Origin: Arachnia propionica
Lineage (GTDB): Bacteria > Actinomycetota > Actinomycetes > Propionibacteriales > Propionibacteriaceae
Reading direction: 5' to 3'
Assembly (NCBI RefSeq): GCF_037055325.1
Contig: NZ_CP146373.1
Location: 744,001-808,000, forward strand
Length of the DNA stretch: 64,000 nucleotides
The notes under the pieces are model-generated. The model saw only the letters and a list, made by a program, of their open reading frames with translations, was not told the DNA's origin and did no database searches. The translations under genes were made by a program, and so were the position numbers. Below are positions 18,292 to 27,600 of this stretch, one piece after another; positions within the stretch are counted from its first letter, which is position 1, and each line of letters starts with the position of its first letter.

Positions 18292-19830
18292 CTACTTCCT
18301 TTGCTGCTCGTCAAACATCTTCTGCAGCTCCGGAGGCAACTGGAAGTCGTCCAGCGTCTGGGGAGCGGCCTGCGCAGCCCCGGGTTTGGCGCCGAGAGCG
18401 CGTTCGACCCCCTGCTGTTTGCGTTTGGCGGGGTTGCCGGAGGTCTTCCGCCCGCGTTTCTTGGCTTTGCCCTGCTGTTTGCGTGCCGCACGTCCCCCGC
18501 CCATGCCAGGCATCCCAGGCATCTTCCCCCCGGCCAGTTGTTCCATCATCTTGCGGGCCTCGACGAATCGCTTGACGAGGTTGTTGACGTCCGAGACCTG
18601 CACTCCAGCGCCCTTGGCGATCCGTGCTCTGCGGGAACCGTTGAGGATGCCGACGTCATCGCGTTCTGCCGGGGTCATCGAGAAAATGATCGCCTCGATC
18701 CGGTCCACCTCTTTCTCGTCGATGGAGTTGATGGCGTCCTTGAACTGCCCGGCACCGGGCAGCATCCCGAAGATCTTGCTCAGCGGCCCCAGTTTCCGCA
18801 GCTGCTGCATCTGAGCCAGGAAATCCTGCAAGCCGAAGCTCCCCTTACCTGCGCTGAGTTTTTCGGCTGCCTTTCGAGAGGATTCCGCATCAAAATTTTT
18901 CTCGGCCTGCTCGATCAGGGTCAGAACATCACCCATCCCGAGGATTCGGGAGGCCATCCGATCCGGGTGGAAGACGTCGAAGTCTGCTAGGGCCTCACCG
19001 TTCGACGCGAACATGATGGGTTTTCCGATGACCCGCGCAATGGACAGTGCTGCGCCACCGCGGGCATCGCCATCGAGTTTGGTGAGAACCACGCCATCGA
19101 AGCCAATGCCCTCGTTGAATGCCTTGGCGGTATTGACGGCGTCCTGCCCGATCATGGCGTCGACGACGAACAGCACTTCGTCAGGGCGAGTGGCCGCTTT
19201 GATGTCCGCGGCCTGCTGCATCAGCATCTCGTCGATGCCCAGCCGACCGGCAGTGTCGATGACCACCACGTCATAAAGACTGCGTTCGGCATGTTCGAGC
19301 GCTGCCCGGGCTACCTGGACCGGGTCGCCGACGCCGTTTCCGGGTTCCGGGGCGAAGACGTGCACCCCGGCCCGTTCCCCCACGATCTGAAGTTGGTTCA
19401 CCGCATTGGGGCGCTGCAGATCACAGGCAACCAGCAGGGGGCTGTGCCTCTCGGACTTCAACCAACGGGCGAGTTTTCCGGCAAGGGTGGTTTTACCCGC
19501 ACCCTGCAAACCGGCGAGCATGATCACAGTCGGCGGTTTCTTGGCAAACCGGATGGGTCGAACCTGTCCGCCCAGGATGCTGATGAGCTCTTCGTTGACG
19601 ATCTTGATGATCTGCTGCGATGGGTTGAGGGCACGGCTGATCTCAACACCGCGGCAGCGCTCCTTGACAGCGGCGACGAACTGTTTGACCACCCCGAGGT
19701 TGACATCTGCTTCCAGCAGGGCAATGCGGATCTCCCGCATTGTGGCGTCGATGTCCGCCTGTGTGAGTCGTCCCTTAGACCTGAGGCCCTTGAACGTTTC
19801 TGCCAAGCGTTCCTGAAGTGTGTCGAACAA
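18292..19830 (-). CDS. ffh: Signal recognition particle protein Ffh
   Basis: SRP54 GTPase that recognises signal sequences of membrane proteins and delivers ribosomes to FtsY. The 512 residues comprise the N domain (1-90), G domain with P-loop GLQGAGKTTLAGKLA near 107, DTAGRLGIDE, TKLDGDARGGAAL, and the Met-rich M domain from about 295 (GMLPGAGQFKDAINSI, MTPAERDD, GSRRARIAKGAG). A Gly/Met/Lys-rich tail ends the protein. It is followed by an unrelated amidohydrolase rather than by rpsP directly. Confidence 0.97.
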   Translation of the reverse strand: MFDTLQERLAETFKGLRSKGRLTQADIDATMREIRIALLEADVNLGVVKQFVAAVKERCRGVEISRALNPSQQIIKIVNEELISILGGQVRPIRFAKKPPTVIMLAGLQGAGKTTLAGKLARWLKSERHSPLLVACDLQRPNAVNQLQIVGERAGVHVFAPEPGNGVGDPVQVARAALEHAERSLYDVVVIDTAGRLGIDEMLMQQAADIKAATRPDEVLFVVDAMIGQDAVNTAKAFNEGIGFDGVVLTKLDGDARGGAALSIARVIGKPIMFASNGEALADFDVFHPDRMASRILGMGDVLTLIEQAEKNFDAESSRKAAEKLSAGKGSFGLQDFLAQMQQLRKLGPLSKIFGMLPGAGQFKDAINSIDEKEVDRIEAIIFSMTPAERDDVGILNGSRRARIAKGAGVQVSDVNNLVKRFVEARKMMEQLAGGKMPGMPGMGGGRAARKQQGKAKKRGRKTSGNPAKRKQQGVERALGAKPGAAQAAPQTLDDFQLPPELQKMFDEQQRK

Positions 19831-19882
19831 GTCCGTGCTCCTTGGATTCCGAGGCGGTGCCTGCCAAGAATACAGGGGCGCC

Positions 19883-22210
19883 TCAGCGCGTGTGGCTGCT
19901 CGGTCCTCCGACGGACTCCGCTTCGCTCCCCCGGTTGGGAATTTCCACCGTCACCACCCACTGGTTCCCTTCTGGCCCCGCGGTGAAGCGCCCCCCGGAA
20001 AGATCGATGCGTTCCTGGATTCCTGAAAGCCCGTAGCCGAGCGACAGTTTAGATTCTCGTTTCTTTTTCGGCATTTCGTTGCAGATGCGAAGCAAGGTGG
20101 TGGTCTCCCCCACATCCAGCTCCACCAAGCATTTACCCCCGGGATCTGCGTAGCGAATAATGTTGGTGACCCCTTCCTGCATGGCACGGGTGAGAGTACG
20201 CCGTGTGATCGGGGGCAGATCGTCAGATGTCGGGTCTATTCTGAAGTCGGCCTGAATATAGGAGTTCTTCAGGGTGCCCTGCAGGCGACCGGCCACGGTG
20301 AGGGGCCGCACCAGGGCAGGCAACTTGCCTTCCTCCCCCTCGGACATGACGTCGGTGAGCAGGAAAAGCTCGCCATCCGCCGCTTCGAGCGATCCTGCGA
20401 TCCGATCCAACGCGAATCGAACCTCTGCAGGGTCATCACTTTCCCCATACGCCATACACTGCAACAGGATCACGGAGAAGTGGTGGGCGAGCACATCGTG
20501 GAGTTCGCGGGCGAGAAGGTTGCGTTCCTCCGTGCGGGCGGCCTCAATGGCCTCCAAGAGAGCGGCTGCCCGTTCGCTCTGCTCCGCCCGAATCCTCTCG
20601 TACTGCCCGCTCAGGGCGGAATAGACCAAGCCGACGAATGGAATCGACGCGCCCGCCACGAGTTCCGTTCCGGCGTCCAGCCCAATGACGGTAAGCGCCC
20701 ATACCCCCGTCAGGGCCGCAACCCCCGTGCCGAGGATCCAGTAGGGATTCTGGGTTCGACCAAATTTCCAGCACGCCATCAGGAGCACGACGGACAGCGC
20801 GACAGGGGTCTGCTCGGGGGTAATCAGCATGCCCGCCGCTGCCGCGGCGGCCACGGCTCCGCCGGTGAGCGGCCACCGGAGCATGACGGCACTGCTCACG
20901 TACCCGAGAAGCGGCCACGCCAAGGCCCATCCCAGCGGCTGCGTCAGGCAGGTCCGAAGAGCCATGATCCCCATGAAGAACAGGGGCATGGCGGTACCGA
21001 GGATTTTTCTTCCGAGTGATTTCTTCTTTCCCCTGACAGCGGCCGCATCATCCACTTCCCCGTACCGGGATTCCGGGAGGCGGATTTCGAACAGATGTCC
21101 TCGGCCGGTGAATCCCTTGGAGAACTGCCCTCCCAGCGATTGCACCCGCTCCCGGACTCGTTCGAACGCCGATTTGTCCTCCGAGCGGAGTTTGTTGGGG
21201 GTGACGAGCTCCACCATCATCCGGGTGGTGTAGCTGGAAGGGCACTCCACCTTGAAACGCAACGGATCGGGGCGCAGAGCGTCGGAGGATTTCAGCACCA
21301 GCTGCGCCACCCGGGTGGCGGTGAGCTGGGTGAGCACGCTTCTTCGATCGAGCTCTTCGTCGACCTTCAGATCCACGTGGAGACCTTGCAAGCGCAGAGC
21401 CTCCGCCGCGCTGGAGAGTATCTGGACCGACCCGATGATGGATTTCGACTCGTCGCTGCCATCAGCCACGGGATCCTCGCGCAGCATCCCGACCAGGGCC
21501 CGGACGCGAGTGACCGCGTCCAGGCAGACGGTCTGCACTCTCTCGATCGCGTCTCGAAGAGCCCAGGTGTCGGACGTGCGGCGCGGGGCCTTGTGACCTT
21601 TCCACGCCTCCTCGAGGCGCTCGCCCACGACCCGACGGAGCTCACCCGCCAACCGCAGGCGTTCGCCGCTGCGAATCTCGACGATGTCCCCCGCCAGGAT
21701 GGCGAGGCGCACCTCCCGGCGCTCAAGGACAGCGAGAACGCCTTTGAAGGCCAACCCCAGGAAGACGCCGAAAACGGTCAGGAAAGTGTAGTCGAGCATC
21801 TGCCCGACCAACCCATCAAGACCCCTCATGGCGACGAGGTTGCGAATTCCCCCATAGCCTGTTCCCAACAGAACGACCGTAGAAATCGGCCGCACGCCGT
21901 AGCGAAAGGCGAAAGTCGCTGCTGCCAGCACGAAGAACACAGGGTCCGCGCCGGCATCCCCGGTGATCACCACGAACACCAAGGGCAGCAGCCCGATGCA
22001 CAGCCCGATCCACGGCCTCCAGAGCAACACGAAGGAAGCCACCGCGATCGAGACGTGAGTCAGAACAACCAAGGGGCGTATCTCGACCCCTTCGAGGAAA
22101 AGCTCCAGAATATTGGAAAGAAACTGGAAACCTACAGCGAACAAGACGAGCCAGCGCCCGAGGTCGACCAGGGCGACCGTCGGGCTCTTCTCCTCAGCTT
22201 CCTGGTTCAT
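19883..22210 (-). CDS. Tandem histidine kinase: degenerate module fused to active HisKA_3 sensor kinase
   Basis: A 775-residue membrane kinase made of two similar halves. Half one: about four or five membrane helices (18-160), a dimerisation helix at 183-200 (LRLAGELRRVVGERL) and a remnant ATPase domain ending SLGGQFSKGFTGRGHLFEIRLPE (359-380). Half two: membrane helices 405-535, dimerisation helix with ARELHDVLAHHFSVI and phospho-accepting H571, N-box QEGVTNIIRYA (N683), and GYGLSGIQERI with the G-box. In half one the aligned positions are R192 for His and S308 for Asn, so it should be catalytically dead and act as a sensor or scaffold. ATG 22210 lies 67 bases after a secreted peptide gene. 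The divergent NarL-type regulator is its likely partner. Confidence 0.9.
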   Translation of the reverse strand: MNQEAEEKSPTVALVDLGRWLVLFAVGFQFLSNILELFLEGVEIRPLVVLTHVSIAVASFVLLWRPWIGLCIGLLPLVFVVITGDAGADPVFFVLAAATFAFRYGVRPISTVVLLGTGYGGIRNLVAMRGLDGLVGQMLDYTFLTVFGVFLGLAFKGVLAVLERREVRLAILAGDIVEIRSGERLRLAGELRRVVGERLEEAWKGHKAPRRTSDTWALRDAIERVQTVCLDAVTRVRALVGMLREDPVADGSDESKSIIGSVQILSSAAEALRLQGLHVDLKVDEELDRRSVLTQLTATRVAQLVLKSSDALRPDPLRFKVECPSSYTTRMMVELVTPNKLRSEDKSAFERVRERVQSLGGQFSKGFTGRGHLFEIRLPESRYGEVDDAAAVRGKKKSLGRKILGTAMPLFFMGIMALRTCLTQPLGWALAWPLLGYVSSAVMLRWPLTGGAVAAAAAAGMLITPEQTPVALSVVLLMACWKFGRTQNPYWILGTGVAALTGVWALTVIGLDAGTELVAGASIPFVGLVYSALSGQYERIRAEQSERAAALLEAIEAARTEERNLLARELHDVLAHHFSVILLQCMAYGESDDPAEVRFALDRIAGSLEAADGELFLLTDVMSEGEEGKLPALVRPLTVAGRLQGTLKNSYIQADFRIDPTSDDLPPITRRTLTRAMQEGVTNIIRYADPGGKCLVELDVGETTTLLRICNEMPKKKRESKLSLGYGLSGIQERIDLSGGRFTAGPEGNQWVVTVEIPNRGSEAESVGGPSSHTR

Positions 22211-22277
22211 GTCCCCCCGCTCAGGTCAGCTCACTTCCCGATTCGGAAACCATGCATTCGTTTCTTTCAAGCCATCA

Positions 22278-22481
22278 TTACCTTTTGCACCAAGTAGTGG
22301 TCCTGAACCACAGCCAAAGAATACAGCCAATGCCACCGCGACTGGCCTCGTTGCCTTTCACCACAGAGATGGAGTTCTGATTGGCGACCGGCTCGGTGGT
22401 GTTGGCGCTTGCGGGGACCGCGCCAAGGGCCACACAGGATCCCAGCACGAGAGCAGCTACCGCAAGGCGCGTCTTCTTCAT
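22278..22481 (-). CDS. Small secreted peptide precursor (67 aa), Cys-bracketed aromatic C-terminus
   Basis: Unrecognised. A Sec signal peptide (MKKTR, hydrophobic core to about 24) ends in ASA, predicting cleavage before N27 and a 41-residue mature peptide. Its tail has two Cys residues 12 positions apart enclosing ILWLWFRTTTW, with a Lys-Arg end; a disulfide loop is possible. The ATG at 22481 is strongly supported by GGAGG four bases upstream. It is the first gene of a minus-strand pair with the tandem kinase, and a response regulator is divergent, so a signal or accessory role for the kinase is an attractive inference. Bacteriocin-like or simply envelope-associated peptides are alternatives. 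Confidence 0.75.
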   Translation of the reverse strand: MKKTRLAVAALVLGSCVALGAVPASANTTEPVANQNSISVVKGNEASRGGIGCILWLWFRTTTWCKR

Positions 22482-22552
22482 CGCTTCCTCCGTTTTTTCA
22501 TGCGATCCACCGCCTTCTACTCCCAGCAACGCTTAGATCTTACACACCGCGT

Positions 22553-22577
22553 CGCCCCGGGTGCACTCCCCGGGGCG
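22553..22577. repeat. 9-bp inverted repeat upstream of the peptide-kinase pair
   Basis: CGCCCCGGG (22553-22561) and CCCGGGGCG (22569-22577) flank a 7-base loop. It lies 12-17 bases upstream of a possible minus-strand -10 element (TAAGAT, 22541-22536), so it may be an operator rather than a terminator; no T run follows on either strand. Confidence 0.5.
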
Positions 22578-22729
22578 GGTCACCCACAGGCAATCTGGTG
22601 AGGCATCGCACCACCACCTAGACATTCCTGGACATTGCTGTCGCCCCACCTCTCGAGGAAGACACATCATTCCGCGTGGCGCGGCGGTTGATGGGGCAAA
22701 ACCCGGTTATGTGGATTATGGTTTTCATC

Positions 22730-23413
22730 ATGACCGAGCTCTGCCGTGTACTAGTCGCTGATGATGATCCCATGGTCCGTGAGGCCTACCGTATGTTTCT
22801 GACGCGACACGACGACCACGAGGTAGTTGGTGAGGCCCGCAACGGCCGGGAGGCCGTGGAAGCCTACGAGGAGCTGAAACCCGATGTGGTTCTCATGGAT
22901 CTGCAGATGCCCGATATGTCGGGAGTGGATGCCATTCGTGAGATCAATCGGAAACATCGCGGCGCCTGCATCGTCGCTCTGACCACCTTCGGTACCCAGG
23001 AGTACATCATTTCCGCTTTGCGCGCTGGGGCCTCCGGATACCTGATGAAGGATTGTGGCGGCCCCGCTCTGCTGACTGGTATTCAGCAGGCCCGTGACGG
23101 CGACATGCCGCTGGCACCCGGGGTTCGACGCGAACTGGTCGCTGACCTTTTGACAGGACACCCCAAGATATTGACCGACGAGGCGGCAGCCGCAGGACTC
23201 GCCCCCCGCGAGAAGGAATTGCTGATCTGGCTCGGTCAGGGAATGACGAACGCACAGATCGCGGCCAAGATGTTCATCTCCGAGGGTTCCGTGAAACAGT
23301 ACCTATCCCACATCGGTGACAAAATGGGCCTGAAGTCCCGCACCCAAATTCTGGTGCGGGCCATTCAGCTGGGTCTCGTCGATCCGACACTCATGACCCC
23401 CGGGTTGTCCTGA
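22730..23413 (+). CDS. NarL/FixJ family response regulator
   Basis: A 227-residue two-domain regulator. The receiver domain has the acidic pocket ADDD (10-13), phospho-acceptor D57 in VVLMDLQMPDMSG, the conserved Thr in VALTTFGTQEY and Lys in YLMKDCGG. The C-terminal LuxR-type helix-turn-helix starts near 160 (LAPREKELLIWLGQGMTNAQ, then IAAKMFISEGSVKQYLSHI). It should bind DNA as a phosphorylated dimer. The start is ATG 22730, which gives the standard N-terminus; there is no ribosome binding site, so a leaderless transcript is possible. Divergent from the peptide and tandem kinase genes, its likely partners. Confidence 0.92.
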   Translation: MTELCRVLVADDDPMVREAYRMFLTRHDDHEVVGEARNGREAVEAYEELKPDVVLMDLQMPDMSGVDAIREINRKHRGACIVALTTFGTQEYIISALRAGASGYLMKDCGGPALLTGIQQARDGDMPLAPGVRRELVADLLTGHPKILTDEAAAAGLAPREKELLIWLGQGMTNAQIAAKMFISEGSVKQYLSHIGDKMGLKSRTQILVRAIQLGLVDPTLMTPGLS

Positions 23414-23426
23414 GGTATTCCCCTTC

Positions 23427-24596
23427 TCATTCCCCGAGGATTCCGGCAACGAATCCCTCGGGGTCGAAGGGCGCCAAATCATCCACACCTTCCCCGAGAC
23501 CAACAAGCTTGACCGGAACCCCGAGTTCGCGCTGAACCTGGATGACGATTCCGCCCTTCGCGGAACCATCCAGCTTGGTGAGCACGATACCGGTAACGTC
23601 CACCACCTCGGAGAAGATCTTGGCCTGCGTCATGCCATTCTGGCCCGTGGTGGCGTCGAGGACTAGCAGAACCTCAGTGACAGGAACCTTCTTCTCGATG
23701 ACGCGCTTGACCTTGCCGAGTTCATCCATCAACCCAACCTTGGTATGCAATCGCCCGGCAGTGTCGATGAGCACCACATCGGCCCCCTCTTCCTTACCTT
23801 TGGCGACCGCGTCGAAAGCGACCGAGGCAGGATCGCTGCCCTCGGCAGAACTCACCGTCGTAACTCCGACCCGCTCTCCCCATGTCGTGAGCTGCTCAGC
23901 AGCGGCGGCCCGGAAGGTGTCGGCCGCTCCCAACATTACGGAGCGTCCCTCGGCCACGAATACACGGGCCAATTTGCCTACGGTGGTGGTCTTTCCCGTC
24001 CCATTCACTCCGACCACCATCACGACGGCGGGATCATTCTCTGCCGCTGTCAGGTTCAGGCTCCGGTCGAGATCTGGCTCGACCAATTTCAGGAGTTCAG
24101 CACGCAGCACTTGACGAGCACGTTCGGGATCGGAGACCCCGTCGATGCTCAACTCCCGCCGCAATGCCTCAGTGAGTTCCGTGGTGGGCCCAACACCCAG
24201 ATCGGATGCGATCAAGGTGGCCTCAAAATCGTCCCAGGTCTCGGAATCAATCCGATCGACGCTCAACAATTCACCGAGCGCCCGGGCCAACACATTGTTG
24301 CTCGAGGCTAGACGACGTCGCAGCCGAGCAAACCGTGAACGCGGCTCCTCGGGCTGGTCCAGCACGGGTTTCGCAGGCTCAGGTTCAGCGATTTCACCTG
24401 CTGGCTCCCCAATCTCCGCAGGTTCCTCACCTGCCGCCGGTTCCTCCTCCACAGCGGTTTCCGCATCGGAGGCCTTGATTGCCTCCTGCGTCTCGCCGGG
24501 AGGTAGTTCCTTCCTGCCGTACCTGATGACGAGCGTGGCCGCAATCAAACCGGCCCCGACGATCGCTACGACCAACCAGAAAATCAAATCTCCCAC
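23427..24596 (-). CDS. ftsY: Signal recognition particle receptor FtsY
   Basis: Membrane-associated GTPase that receives SRP-ribosome complexes from Ffh. The 389 residues start with a membrane helix (about 4-24), an acidic Glu/Ala/Pro-rich linker (35-85) and then the NG domain: VVGVNGTGKTTTVGKLA near 198, ADTFRAAAAEQL, IDTAGRLHTKVGLMDEL, TKLDGSAKGG and GLGEGVDDLAPFD. Long N-terminal linkers of this kind are usual in actinobacteria. ATG 24596. The gene follows smc (86-base gap). Confidence 0.97.
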   Translation of the reverse strand: MGDLIFWLVVAIVGAGLIAATLVIRYGRKELPPGETQEAIKASDAETAVEEEPAAGEEPAEIGEPAGEIAEPEPAKPVLDQPEEPRSRFARLRRRLASSNNVLARALGELLSVDRIDSETWDDFEATLIASDLGVGPTTELTEALRRELSIDGVSDPERARQVLRAELLKLVEPDLDRSLNLTAAENDPAVVMVVGVNGTGKTTTVGKLARVFVAEGRSVMLGAADTFRAAAAEQLTTWGERVGVTTVSSAEGSDPASVAFDAVAKGKEEGADVVLIDTAGRLHTKVGLMDELGKVKRVIEKKVPVTEVLLVLDATTGQNGMTQAKIFSEVVDVTGIVLTKLDGSAKGGIVIQVQRELGVPVKLVGLGEGVDDLAPFDPEGFVAGILGE

Positions 24597-24682
24597 GGGG
24601 CAATCCTAGGACCTGTTGCAGAAGCTATGCCCAGTATTATCACTCCGGAGCGGACGAAACTGGGTGTGCCGTGCCACCAGGG

Positions 24683-27600
24683 TTACGGTTGCTGGAGTCG
24701 CTGGCTGACCACGGTGGAGATGCCGTCGCCGCGCATGGTCACGCCGTAGAGGCTGTCAGCTATCTCCATGGTGCGTTTCTGGTGAGTGATCACCAACAGC
24801 TGGGAATTCTGCCTCAGCTCCTCATAGATTCCGAGCAGACGACCCAGGTTGGCGTCGTCCAGGGCCGCCTCCACCTCGTCGAGGATGTAAAAGGGGCTCG
24901 GGCGAGCGATGAAAAGGCTGACCAGGAAGGCCACAGCCACCAGCGAGCGTTCCCCTCCCGAGAGCAGCGAGAGCCGTTTGACCTGTTTGCCCGCAGGCCG
25001 GGCCTCGACATCCACCCCGGTTTCCAGCCAGTTCCCGGGATCAGTGAGCAGTAGCTTGCCTTCTCCTCCGGGAAAGAGCCGCTGGAAAACCTCCCCGAAA
25101 GTGTGTTCAACATCGTGGTAGGCCGCCTCGAAGACCTCTTGCACCCTCTTGTCGACGTCATCGATCAGCGCGAGCAGGTCGGCACGGGTCTGTTTCAGGT
25201 CGGCGAGCTGTTCGGCCAGGAAAGCATGCCGGGTCTTCAGCGCTTCGAACTCCTCCAGCGCCAACGGATTGACCCGTCCCAGGGCGGCCAGCCCCCGTTC
25301 AGCGCGGCGTAGACGTTTCTCTTGCTCAGCGCGCACGTAGGCGACAGGATCGGGAACCTCATCCTCAGGACCAAGGGCGGTGCCGTCGGGCCGGGTGATA
25401 ACCGGGACTGGCTGATTCGGACCGTACTCGGCGACGAGCTGGTCTCCTTCCAACCCCAGCTCAGCCAGGCTCTTTTCCTCCAGCTGCTCGATCCGCATCC
25501 GGCGTTCGATCCGGACCAACTCATCCCGGTGGGCGCCCCGCATGAGTTCTTCGAGGCGCTGGCCAGCTGCTCGGGAGGCCTGCCTGGTCTCCACCGTCGC
25601 GGCCTCAGCGAATCGCCTGCGGGTTTCCGCTTCGTCCCGGCTGGTTGTGGCTCGCTCCATGGCGTTCTCGATCATCCCGAACAGCCGTCGGGCGGCATCG
25701 TAGACAGCCCGACCCACCGCGGCCTCGCGACGAAACTGCTCCGCCCGGGCGCGTGCTCTGGCACGCGACTGACGTTCCGCAGCCGCTGCCCGCAACAGAC
25801 CTTCGGCCCTGCCCGCGAGGGAACGTGCCTGCTCCTCAATCGTTCGCAGCTGCAACCTGGTTTCCATCTCCGTCTGCCGGGCCAGCCTGGCCGCGACGGC
25901 CAACTCATCACGATTGGTGGGGTCGGGTTCAAGAATCTCCTCCCCGCTGGCCGCGACGAGTCGGGCCTCCAGCTCGGCGAGCCGGGTCTCGTGGTCAACC
26001 CGGCCTTGGCGTGCAGCCTCGATGGCCGAGGTCAACCTGTCGGCCTCACGGGTCGCAGCCGCCTGCGTTTGCCGATAGGAACCGAGGGCATCCGAGATGG
26101 CCGCGAACTGTGCGTCGGACTCGTGCAGGGAAGCCAGGGCAGTTGCTTCCTCAGCACGTGCCCTCTGCAACACAGCCCGTGCCGCTTCCAGGGCGAAACG
26201 TTGCCGGTCAGAGTCAGCAGCCACCTGCGCCATCTGCTCTTCAGTTTCGGCCAGATCCGCTTTCAAGGCCAGTAGTGAGGGTTTTGCGGTCGACCCGCCC
26301 TCAACCAGCCAGCGGGAGACCCGCTCTCCCACCCGAGTAACGGCAATCAGCGACGGGTTCTCTTCGATCGCCTGCTTGGCCGCGGGAAGATCCTCCACCG
26401 CCACGATTCCGGCCAACAGCCGGGACAGTGCCCCCGTCAGTTCCTGGCAGGCGGCGATGAGTTCCAGCAGTGGTGTTGCCTCCCCCGCCTCCGCACCTGC
26501 GACAACCACGTGAGAGCGTCCGAGGTCTTCCGCTGCCAAGTGTGCAACGGCTGAGAGGGCATCATCGAGGCTGGCGGCGACAATCGCCTCGGCTGCTGCT
26601 CCGAGGCCCGTCGCAACGGCCTGCTCCCAGCCTGGGGCAACCTGGATGAGATCGCCCATGCGTCCCAGTACTCCGGTGCGCCCTAGTAGCTCCGTGGAAC
26701 CATCGCGCTGCCGGGTGGCCAGCCGCAGCGCTTCCACCCGCGCGACGAGAGCGGCTTTGTCCTTTGCGAGACGGGTTCCCTCCTCCACGAGTCGCGCCAC
26801 CTCGGCCTCGTGTTCAATCACGGAGCTGTTCGCAGCCTCCCACATGGCATCCAGGTTTGACTCGTCGGTTCCCAGCCCAGCGAGGGTGTTCTCGGTCTGT
26901 CGGTACTGCTCAGCAGCTTCTTGGGCTCGAGCGAGGGCTTCCTCCCGCCGCGCTACCAAGCGTTCCTGTTCTTCCTGCTCAGCCTCCAGACGGGAGCGAA
27001 CAGCGGCAGCTTCTCCCTTGAGGCGGGCCAGACCTTCTCTACGATCGGCCACCGCACGCAGCGCAGCCGCGTAGGCCTGTTCGGCCTCGGCATGCTGGGT
27101 TTCGGCCTCGTTTCGCCGACCGGATGCGTCGTGGAGAGTGGACCGAGCCTGTTCGATGTCGTCTGCCAGTTCTGTCTCGCGTCGCCTGATCTCGCGCGCC
27201 TCAGCCTCCAGGGAGTCGGGATCCCGGCCGGAGGCGTCGATGGCCGGCTGGGCGTCGCCGTGTCTCATGCGCTCGGTCGCCACCGAGATCGTCGAGGAAA
27301 CACGCTCCTTCAAAGCGGCCAGCGCGTACCAGCGTTCCTGGCAGCGGTCGAAATCCTGCGCGGCTTTCTTCAGTTCCGCTTCTGCAGCCTCCTCTGCAGC
27401 CAGAGCGGCGTTGGCCTCGGTCTCTGCACATTTCTTCGCCTCAGCAGCCGCGGCCTCATCGGCCAGGTCGGCAGCCAGAGCCTCCCGCGCAGCATGGAGG
27501 TCGTCTGCCAGCAGGCGGGCTTTCGCGTCGCGCTGCTCCGCCTGAATGACGGCTGCCCGGCGAGCCGCCTCTGCTTGGCGTCCGAGTGGTTTGAGCTGGC

